A stretch of DNA of 8,469 nucleotides, from positions 1-8,469 of the forward strand of contig CAZCDS010000112.1 in NCBI GenBank assembly GCA_964497585.1. Reading direction: 5' to 3'. Position numbers and translations under genes: made by a program. This DNA is from CAZCDS01 sp964497585 (GTDB lineage: Bacteria; Desulfobacterota; Desulfomonilia; Desulfomonilales; Desulfomonilaceae). Of this stretch, positions 1 through 5,456 are shown piece by piece. The notes under the pieces were generated by a model, which had not been told where the DNA came from, did not search any database, and worked only from the letters and a program-made list of their open reading frames with translations. The first letter of the stretch is position 1, and every line of letters begins with the position of its first letter.

Positions 1-4
1 GCGC

Positions 5-35
5 TTGCTGGCTATTTCGTTATTCCTTCCAGCAA
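5..35. repeat. Short perfect inverted repeat at the left edge
   Basis: TTGCTGG (5-11) is repeated in inverted orientation as CCAGCAA (29-35), leaving a 17-nt AT-rich centre. This could be an operator-like dyad or the remains of a hairpin downstream of a gene lying off the left edge. No T-tract follows it, so it is not a canonical intrinsic terminator. What is seen is only the symmetry; its role is unknown. Confidence 0.35.
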
Positions 36-86
36 CATAACCCAAAGGGTGAAAAGAGAACAGAATAAAATCGCTCATTTCAGGTT

Positions 87-116
87 GCAAGAAACTGCCC
101 CCAGACCCCCGCAAAG
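87..116 (-). repeat. Possible degenerate half-copy of the G-rich palindromic repeat
   Basis: Read on the minus strand this stretch contains GGGGGTCTGGGGGCAG followed by TTTCTTGC. It resembles the left arm of the G-rich element at 185-264, which has GGGGGTCCGGGGGGAA followed later by TTTCTTACC. The matching right arm is missing here, so this would be a half-element in inverted orientation. The match is short and of low complexity, so chance is possible. Confidence 0.3.
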
Positions 117-156
117 AACTCTATGGCAACCCAATCCTGGTTCGCAGCATTGTGCT

Positions 157-178
157 ATGGGCTGCGGTAGCAGCCTGT
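157..178 (+). other. Small hairpin
   Basis: GGCTGC (160-165) and GCAGCC (170-175) form a perfect 6-bp stem around the tetraloop GGTA. It can be extended by two G-T wobbles and one A-T pair. There is no downstream T-run. It sits immediately left of the G-rich palindrome and may be part of the same repeat-rich non-coding block. Confidence 0.35.
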
Positions 179-184
179 AGCCGC

Positions 185-264
185 CATGAAGTTTTTGGGA
201 GGGGGGTCCGGGGGGAACCTTTCTTACCGAAAAAGGGTTCCCCCTGGATTCACCTCTCAAAACA
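185..264. repeat. G-rich palindromic intergenic repeat, copy 1
   Basis: The whole segment folds as one long imperfect hairpin. The core pairs six G (210-215) plus AACC with GGTT plus six C (240-245), and continues inward with TTTCTT/AAAAAG around the loop ACCG (226-229). Outward, TCC (207-209) pairs with GGA (247-249) across a bulged T. The outer arms GTTTTTGGGAGG (191-202) and CCTCTCAAAAC (254-264) also pair. A second element with the same layout lies at 8323-8390. From memory, similar G-rich palindromes are dispersed between genes in several deltaproteobacterial genomes; this could not be checked here. It is not a standard terminator, because no T-tract follows the stem. Confidence 0.7.
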
Positions 265-278
265 GGCCATGGCGTCGT

Positions 279-306
279 TGACAAGCCGGTGGCTTCATTT
301 TACTAT
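279..306 (+). promoter_or_regulatory. Sigma-70-type promoter for the hyuAB operon
   Basis: A perfect -35 box TTGACA (279-284) is followed after 16 bp by the -10 box TACTAT (301-306), which matches TATAAT at four of six positions including the key first T, second A and last T. Transcription would begin near 313, giving a leader of about 50 nt before the hyuA ATG at 366. The spacer holds a small dyad, AAGCC-GGT-GGCTT (284-296), overlapping the end of the -35 box, which could be a repressor site. That last point is inference. Confidence 0.65.
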
Positions 307-365
307 GACGTTTTCCATATGGGGCGTTGGCTCTTCTTTCTTTCCTTCAAAACCAAGGGGCTGCC

Positions 366-2468
366 ATGAAGTACAAGATCGGCATCGACGTAGGAGGCAC
401 GTTCACCGACTTCTTGCTCACCCGCTCCGACGGCGAGTCTCGGACGCATAAGGTCCTTTCCACACCGAAGGATCCATCGGAAGCCACCATGCAGGGAATA
501 TCCGAGATGGCCAAGGACGAGGGGCTGTCGCTAAAAGATTTCCTCGAGGCGGTGGACGTTATCGTGCACGGCACAACGGTCACGACAAACGCGGTTCTCA
601 CCTACCGGGGCGCAAAGACCGGTCTGCTGACTACCACAGGAGTTCGTGACGCACTGGAAATGCGCCGCGGGATTCGGGAGGAACAGTACAACAACCGTTA
701 CCGGAATGTGGTTCCTTTGGTTCCCCGATATTTGCGGCTCCCGGTGAAAGGTCGCCTCGACTACGGCGGAAACGAGATCACACCGCTCGATGAACAGGAA
801 GCTCGCGCCCAGACGGAGAAGCTCAAAGAATCCGGTGCCGAGGCTGTGGCGATCTGTTTTATGAATTCCTTTGCCAACAGGGACCATGAAGAGCGGGTGG
901 CTCGGGTGGTCCGCGAACTCATGCCGGAAGCGTACCTGTCGGTTTCAACGGAAGTGATCCCTTCGATTCGATTCTACGACCGGGTCTCGACCACGGTTCT
1001 CAACGCCTATGTTGGCCCCATTTTGAAGCGTTACCTGGAGAGTCTTCTCCGTAAGCTCGACGAAGCGGGCTTCCCCAACGTCCTGCTGATTATGCAGTCC
1101 AACGGCGGAGTGATCTCTCCCGTCATTGCGATGGATCATGCGGCCACCACGCTGCTCTCCGGTCCCGCGGGAGGTCCTGTGGCAGGGATCGCCTATGCAG
1201 GGATTCAGGGGTACCGGGATTCGATCACCATGGATATGGGCGGAACCTCCTTCGACTGCGCGCTGATCAAGGACGCAACGCCGTTCACCACGACAGTCGG
1301 GGAGATCAATAAATTGCGGCTCGCCCTGCCCATGCTCAACGTGGTGACGATCGGCGCGGGCGGCGGTTCCATCGGCTGGATCGACGAAGGCGGCCTGCTG
1401 CGAATGGGACCCCAGAGCGCTTCGTCGGATCCGGGGCCGGCCTGCTACGGCCTCGGCGGCGAGGACCCGACTTGTACGGACGCTGACCTTATCCTGGGGT
1501 ATCTCGATCCCGACTTCTTCGCGGGCGGGCGAATGCCGCTCCTTCCTGACAAGGCGAAAACAGCGATTGAAGAGAAAATCGCCGGACCGCTGGGGTACGA
1601 TCTGTATGAGGCTGCCGCGGGAATGTACCAGGTGATCAACGTGAACATGGCTGCTGCGGTCCGTGAAGTCGCGGTTCAGCACGGCCAGGATCCGAGAGAT
1701 TTCCCCCTCGTGGTCGCAGGAGGAGCAGGGCCTAACCATGCGTGTATGATCGCGCTCGAATTGGAGAACCCCGTTCTCATTGTTCCCCGGGAGTCTTCCA
1801 TTTTCTGCGCAGCGGGAATGCTCATGTCTGACCTGAAGCACAACTTCGTCCGATCCTATCCGGTCCTGCTCAAGGATGCCGACCTGCAGATCTTCGGCCG
1901 CCTTTTCCAGGAAATGAGGAGGGAGGGCAAGAGTCTGCTCGTCTCCGAGGGCATCAATGAGAGTGACATCGAATACCGCTATTCACTGGATTTGAGATAC
2001 GTCAAGCAGTACCACGAAGTGGAAGTGGACGTGACCGCGCAGGAAGTGGACCGCTTTGACCTCGATTCCATGGCCAAGAGATTCCATCCTGCACACAACG
2101 CACTCTACGGCTATTCGCTCGAGACCGAGGGCACTCCCGTCGAGTTGATCAACGTGCGTCTCGTCTGCATCGGTACCACGCAGAAGCCGGAGTTCCAGCA
2201 GCAGGAGTTCGCGGGCGAGGATCCCTCGCAGGCGCACAAAGGGGATCGAAAGGTATACCTGCCCTTGCAGAAAGAATTTCGTCAGGTTCCGGTCTTCGAT
2301 GGGTTGGCCCTGCAATTCGGGAACCGTATCGAAGGCCCCGCCATTATCGAACAGGTGAATACGACGACCTTCGTGACGCCGGAGTTTAACGTCCTGACCG
2401 ACCGCTTCGGCAGCTTCACCATGTACCTCAAGGACCGTGAGGACGAGGTGAGAAGGAGGATCCTCTGA
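366..2468 (+). CDS. hyuA: Hydantoinase/oxoprolinase family protein, HyuA (ATP-binding) subunit
   Basis: A 700-residue protein of the HyuA/AcxA/ApcA family. Members use ATP to activate a cyclic amide (hydantoin, 5-oxoproline) or to drive ketone carboxylation, together with a HyuB-type partner, in the cytoplasm. Seen in order: phosphate-1 loop DVGGTFTD (residues 8-15), HGTTVTTN (68-75), QSNGG (244-248), LSGPAGG (264-270), phosphate-2 loop DMGGTSFD (290-297), GAGGGS (330-335) and GGAGPNHA (452-459). The length and motif order are normal for the family and the frame is intact. The ATG at 366 was chosen because AAGGGG lies 5 nt upstream and the conserved N-terminus begins there; an in-frame TTG at 327 only adds a non-conserved extension. 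The stop overlaps the next start by one base. The long HGTTVTTNAVL...GAKTGLLTT stretch resembles acetone/acetophenone carboxylase-type members as well as hydantoinases, so the substrate is open. Confidence 0.93.
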   Translation: MKYKIGIDVGGTFTDFLLTRSDGESRTHKVLSTPKDPSEATMQGISEMAKDEGLSLKDFLEAVDVIVHGTTVTTNAVLTYRGAKTGLLTTTGVRDALEMRRGIREEQYNNRYRNVVPLVPRYLRLPVKGRLDYGGNEITPLDEQEARAQTEKLKESGAEAVAICFMNSFANRDHEERVARVVRELMPEAYLSVSTEVIPSIRFYDRVSTTVLNAYVGPILKRYLESLLRKLDEAGFPNVLLIMQSNGGVISPVIAMDHAATTLLSGPAGGPVAGIAYAGIQGYRDSITMDMGGTSFDCALIKDATPFTTTVGEINKLRLALPMLNVVTIGAGGGSIGWIDEGGLLRMGPQSASSDPGPACYGLGGEDPTCTDADLILGYLDPDFFAGGRMPLLPDKAKTAIEEKIAGPLGYDLYEAAAGMYQVINVNMAAAVREVAVQHGQDPRDFPLVVAGGAGPNHACMIALELENPVLIVPRESSIFCAAGMLMSDLKHNFVRSYPVLLKDADLQIFGRLFQEMRREGKSLLVSEGINESDIEYRYSLDLRYVKQYHEVEVDVTAQEVDRFDLDSMAKRFHPAHNALYGYSLETEGTPVELINVRLVCIGTTQKPEFQQQEFAGEDPSQAHKGDRKVYLPLQKEFRQVPVFDGLALQFGNRIEGPAIIEQVNTTTFVTPEFNVLTDRFGSFTMYLKDREDEVRRRIL
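2451..2460 (+). promoter_or_regulatory. Strong ribosome binding site of hyuB inside the hyuA end
   Basis: AGAAGGAGGA contains a complete AGGAGG (2454-2459) eight bases before the ATG at 2468. The hyuA stop and the hyuB start share one base (TGATG), so translation of the two subunits is probably coupled, as expected for partners needed in equal amounts. Confidence 0.85.
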
Positions 2469-4213
2469 TGGAAATAGACAAGGTACTCGTCTCGATACTG
2501 CAACGTCGTCTTAAATCGATCACCGAGGAGATGAGCATCGCGCTGACCATGACGACCCGTTCGCCGATCCTCTGCGAGGCCAAGGACTTCGTCACCGGCC
2601 TGTACGACGCCAAAGGAAAAATGCTGGAACAGACCGAGAACCTTCCTATCCTCGCCTTCTCGCTGGCGCCGGTCTGCGAGTACATCGTCAACTACTTCGG
2701 CGATGAGATCTATCCCGGTGATGTGATCTTTCATAACGACGTCTTCTCCATGGGCAACCAGAACAATGACGTTGCCGCATACAAACCGATCTTCTTCGAG
2801 GACACCCTCGTGGCATGGGCCGCATGTAAAGGCCACCAGGCGGATATCGGCGGAGCGGTCCAGGGAGGGTACAATCCGAACGCCACCGAGGTCTGGCAGG
2901 AGGCCTTGCGCATCCCACCGATAAAGGTCTACGAGAAGGGTAAGCTGCGCAAGGACGTCTGGGACCTGATCTTCGCCAATATCCGGCTCGACATCGTAGC
3001 TGAGGACATGCGGGCTGAAATCGGCTCCTGCGTCGTGGGCGAGCGCGGGGTGCTCAAACTGGTTGAGCGATACGGTTTGGAGGTATTCGAGGCCCATAAG
3101 GAATATCTCTTCGATTCCACGGAAAAGATGATGCGGGCCGAGATCCGCACCATCCCCAATGGTGTGTACTCCGGTGAATCGACCTGCTATTACGACGGGA
3201 AGAATCTGGGATCGCAATACGAGATCCGCGTGAAGATCACGGTGGAGGACGAAGAGATCGCCTTCGATTACTCGGAAACCGACGCGCAAACCACCGGCTT
3301 TGTCAACGGAACGTACACCTCCAGTGCGTCCGCCACGATCCTGACCTTTCTCCAGATGGTCAACCCCGATATACCCCATAACGACGGGATGATACGCCCC
3401 GTCAAGATCATCATCCCCGAGGGAACTATCCTCAATGCCGCGTACCCGGCCGCGACCACGTACGGGAACCACCTCTGTCCGAACAACGCGGACGCCATCA
3501 TGAGGGCGCTGGGTCCGGCCATTCCCGGTCGAGTCACAGCCGAGTGGAATGAGTTGCTCTGTTCGCTCACCACGGGGATCGATCCGAGGAAGAACATGCC
3601 GTATGTCGACATCGGGTTCATGGGGCTCAAGGGAGGCTCCGGCGCGATCGAGGGCGTTGACGGGTACGACCATATCGGTATGATCGACGCGTCCGGCGGA
3701 GTGCTCGATCAGGACTACGAGATGTTCGAGCAGCAGACACCTCACCTACTCACCAAACACGAATACTGGACGAATTCCGCTGGACCGGGTCAATGGCGGG
3801 GAGGACTCGGCGTGGAAACCGAGTTCGTCATCGGATCCGATAACACCAAGCTCGTCACCTTCGGCGACGGAGATGTGGAACCCGCGCGTGGCGCGCATGG
3901 TGGTATGCAGGGCACACTCAACAAGATCCAACTGAAATACGAGGACGGAACGGAGTACCTCTGCACCACCAAGGACCTCGTGGAAGGCGTGGGCAAAGGG
4001 ACCGTCTACTACCAGCAGGCAGGAGGCGGCGGCGGGTACGGCGATCCGTTTCTCAGGCCCGCGGCGAAAGTGGCCGAAGAAGTCCGCAATGGGATCATTT
4101 CGCTCGAAGCCGCTCGGAAGGACTATGGCGTGGCGGTGGATCCGACGTCCTTCGAAGTCATCCAGGATGAGACGGATAAGCTCCGGTCCTCCCGGCCGAT
4201 CAAGACCGAATGA
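2468..4213 (+). CDS. hyuB: Hydantoinase/oxoprolinase family protein, HyuB subunit
   Basis: A 581-residue HyuB family protein, the partner of the upstream HyuA. In ketone carboxylases of this superfamily the HyuB-like subunit carries a bound metal and part of the active site. Seen: HNDVFSMGNQNNDV (residues 89-102) followed by KPIF; GHQADIGG (122-129), whose H123 and D126 form an HxxD pair that is a plausible metal ligand set; a T-E-VWQE-LRIPP stretch (140-151); AGPGQWRGGLG (438-448); and the glycine-rich GGGGGYGDP (519-527) near the C-terminus. Its length fits ordinary HyuB proteins and is shorter, as I recall, than acetone carboxylase alpha. The NQN-DV...KPIF form, rather than the common GGTHLPDV-type hydantoinase B sequence, hints at a ketone-carboxylase-like or other divergent subgroup; this is inference from memory. 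It overlaps hyuA by one base with a strong Shine-Dalgarno site. Confidence 0.93.
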   Translation: MEIDKVLVSILQRRLKSITEEMSIALTMTTRSPILCEAKDFVTGLYDAKGKMLEQTENLPILAFSLAPVCEYIVNYFGDEIYPGDVIFHNDVFSMGNQNNDVAAYKPIFFEDTLVAWAACKGHQADIGGAVQGGYNPNATEVWQEALRIPPIKVYEKGKLRKDVWDLIFANIRLDIVAEDMRAEIGSCVVGERGVLKLVERYGLEVFEAHKEYLFDSTEKMMRAEIRTIPNGVYSGESTCYYDGKNLGSQYEIRVKITVEDEEIAFDYSETDAQTTGFVNGTYTSSASATILTFLQMVNPDIPHNDGMIRPVKIIIPEGTILNAAYPAATTYGNHLCPNNADAIMRALGPAIPGRVTAEWNELLCSLTTGIDPRKNMPYVDIGFMGLKGGSGAIEGVDGYDHIGMIDASGGVLDQDYEMFEQQTPHLLTKHEYWTNSAGPGQWRGGLGVETEFVIGSDNTKLVTFGDGDVEPARGAHGGMQGTLNKIQLKYEDGTEYLCTTKDLVEGVGKGTVYYQQAGGGGGYGDPFLRPAAKVAEEVRNGIISLEAARKDYGVAVDPTSFEVIQDETDKLRSSRPIKTE

Positions 4214-4253
4214 AGTCGAACAGTACGCAAAGAAGTCAGATGGAGGCAGCGGT

Positions 4254-4274
4254 GGCCCTGTGAGCTGCAGGGCC
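4254..4274 (+). other. Hairpin between hyuB and the cupin gene
   Basis: GGCCCTG (4254-4260) and CAGGGCC (4268-4274) form a perfect 7-bp GC-rich stem around a 7-nt loop, about 40 nt after the hyuB stop. It lacks a T-tract. It could be a processing site, a weak or factor-dependent terminator, or an attenuator lowering cupin expression relative to hyuAB. The gap of 169 nt before the cupin start holds no convincing promoter. Confidence 0.5.
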
Positions 4275-4382
4275 CCTGCAACCATTTCCTGAAGAGGAGA
4301 TTAGGCGGATTTCACCCGCTCGGCGTTGAGATCACAAGCCACATTTTCCGTCTTTGAGACCAAAATAGTACGAGAGGCAGAA

Positions 4383-4787
4383 ATGATCACATTGAACAAG
4401 AATGACTGCGAAAACAAGAGGATCGAATCACTCAACTACAAGGGAGAGACTCTCCCGGTCAAGGGAGTGTCTGTGCGGTGGCTTTCCGAAACCGGCAAGG
4501 GAAAAGACGGCCAACCCGAGTACGGACTCCGCTTCTTCACGGTCGATCCCGGTGGGGAAATCCCCAAACACAATCATTTCTATATCCAGACGATGTATAT
4601 CGTTTCCGGACAGTTCGAGTGCTTTGAGTTTGACCCGGAAACCGACGAGATTACGGACAGGAAGATTGTGGGACCGGGCGACGCGGTCTACGTGCCGAGT
4701 ATGGAACTCCACGGGATGGTCAACCTGAGCGCGACCGAAGAGGGAACCTTCCTCTGCTGTATCTGCAATCTCTATCCTGGAGCGTGA
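4383..4787 (+). CDS. Small single-domain cupin protein
   Basis: A 134-residue protein with one cupin (RmlC-like jelly-roll) domain and no signal peptide. Motif 1 is PGGEIPKHNHFYIQ (residues 56-69) leading to G76: the two histidines H63 and H65 are present, but the usual Glu is replaced by Gln69. Motif 2 is GDAVYVPSMELHGMVN (99-114) with G99, P105, H110 and N114. Three metal-binding histidines are therefore kept, with a 3-His/Gln site possible. The C-terminus has a cysteine cluster, CCIC (125-128). The ATG at 4383 was chosen because GAGAGG lies 5 nt upstream; an in-frame TTG at 4326 has no such support. It follows hyuAB by 169 nt on the same strand. Cupins of this size include isomerases, dioxygenases and ligand-sensing proteins, so the reaction cannot be named. 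A role as accessory or small subunit of the HyuAB enzyme is an inference from position. Confidence 0.85.
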   Translation: MITLNKNDCENKRIESLNYKGETLPVKGVSVRWLSETGKGKDGQPEYGLRFFTVDPGGEIPKHNHFYIQTMYIVSGQFECFEFDPETDEITDRKIVGPGDAVYVPSMELHGMVNLSATEEGTFLCCICNLYPGA

Positions 4788-4995
4788 AGCCGGGATGAGG
4801 AGTAGGCCGGCGACGCGGCGGCTCCTGAAGGCCCGAACCGCTATTGATACAATTGTTTTGCGGGCAATGAACGTGGGCACCCTCGTCGAGGATGCATCAT
4901 CGGCCTCCTGGGGCAGAGAAACGACCGCCGGAGATGAGGGCGATGCGGCAACGATAGCATTCGCCAAAAATAATGTTCGAAATTCTCATCAAAAG

Positions 4996-5074
4996 TGACC
5001 TGCACGCCAAGAAGTAGTCCAGATACCGCCACACACCAACTCAGAACCTGGACCATTTTTTGGCGTGCAGGTCA
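4996..5074. repeat. Perfect 15-bp inverted repeat, possible MITE-like element
   Basis: TGACCTGCACGCCAA (4996-5010) is exactly mirrored by its reverse complement at 5060-5074. Inside, GTCCAG (5017-5022) pairs with CTGGAC (5048-5053), so the whole 79-nt unit can fold as a two-tier hairpin with a 25-nt apical loop. The bases just outside do not pair, so the symmetry ends sharply. No obvious target-site duplication is visible at its borders. It may be a miniature inverted-repeat element, a regulatory hairpin or a weak terminator. A T-run lies inside the right half of the loop region, not after the stem, which argues against an intrinsic terminator on the plus strand. Confidence 0.75.
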
Positions 5075-5282
5075 GTGCCCGTGGCAGTTCCTGAGCCACC
5101 TTGTTGGCCGTTGCTTCCGGTCGCGGACAGTCGGCCTTCCGCTACCGCCATCCTGATATTCTGACGCGCATCCAACGAGCCTCTTGAATTTCCAAGCTCT
5201 TTCAGCAATCATATTCCGGGAAACAACACAGCAAACAACCAGCACCCATCGTCCCAGGGGGGATAGGCCATGAAGGATACTC

Positions 5283-5298
5283 GCACTCTCGTGAGTGC
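5283..5298 (+). other. Hairpin upstream of the TPR gene
   Basis: GCACTC (5283-5288) and GAGTGC (5293-5298) form a perfect 6-bp stem with the tetraloop TCGT. It lies about 160 nt before the TPR start and could be in its leader RNA or be an operator-like dyad. A further GCACTC-like word (CTGCACTCGC) occurs about 45 nt downstream. Confidence 0.35.
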
Positions 5299-5346
5299 CA
5301 AGAGTTAGCGATTCAGGTCATATGAGTTCTGCACTCGCATGTACCA

Positions 5347-5385
5347 GGGGGAGTCTCTCCTGTAGGAGGGCAACCGGTCACCCGG
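5347..5385 (+). other. Mutually exclusive hairpins in the presumed TPR leader
   Basis: CTCTCC (5355-5360) can pair either backward, as GGAG (5350-5353) with CTCC (5357-5360), or forward with GGAGGG (5365-5370) around the loop TGTA. A third small stem, CCGG-TCAC-CCGG (5374-5385), follows. Competing stems can act as an RNA switch, but all are short and no known riboswitch class was recognised. Confidence 0.25.
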
Positions 5386-5456
5386 ATAGCGCATCAAGGA
5401 ATCGCATGAACCTGCTCCGACGGTGGAAATGCTTCTGATGGAAGGGGAGACGAAAG

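Larger units (their letters stand above)
4788..5456. other. 669-nt non-coding stretch between the cupin and TPR genes
   Basis: No convincing gene was found on either strand. A 67-codon open frame at 4795-4998 has arginine/alanine-rich, family-less content and no good ribosome site. The stretch holds a large inverted repeat (4996-5074), a hairpin at 5283-5298 and overlapping hairpins at 5350-5385. It probably separates two unrelated transcription units and contains the unidentified promoter of the TPR gene. Confidence 0.6.

Noticed and set aside
1..180. Frame open from the left edge to a TAG at 178-180, possibly the C-terminus of an upstream gene
   Set aside because: The 59-codon translation has no recognisable family features, and the same bases contain several inverted repeats, which fits non-coding DNA better. 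It cannot be excluded without the sequence to the left.
327..365. Extended hyuA start at a TTG codon
   Set aside because: It adds 13 residues before the conserved family N-terminus and lies only about 14 nt after the predicted transcription start; the ATG at 366 has a good Shine-Dalgarno site.
945..1841. Long minus-strand open frame inside hyuA, and a 487-codon minus-strand frame at 2282-3745 inside hyuB
   Set aside because: Both are mirror frames of strongly conserved coding sequence in GC-rich DNA; their translations show no family motifs.
4795..4998. 67-codon plus-strand frame after the cupin gene
   Set aside because: No recognisable domain, no convincing ribosome site, and it runs into the inverted repeat at 4996.
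4974..5018. Very short frame starting ATGTTCGAAATTCTC across the inverted repeat
   Set aside because: Only 14 codons with a weak start context; most likely chance.
5184..5215. TTGAAT with downstream AATCAT/CATATT as a promoter for the TPR gene
   Set aside because: The -10 candidates match poorly or sit at a spacing of 19-20 bp; not strong enough to annotate.
5201..5456. Possible c-di-GMP riboswitch, group II intron fragment or integron attC site
   Set aside because: The conserved sequence words and long-range pairings of these classes were looked for by eye and not found; only short local stems are present.
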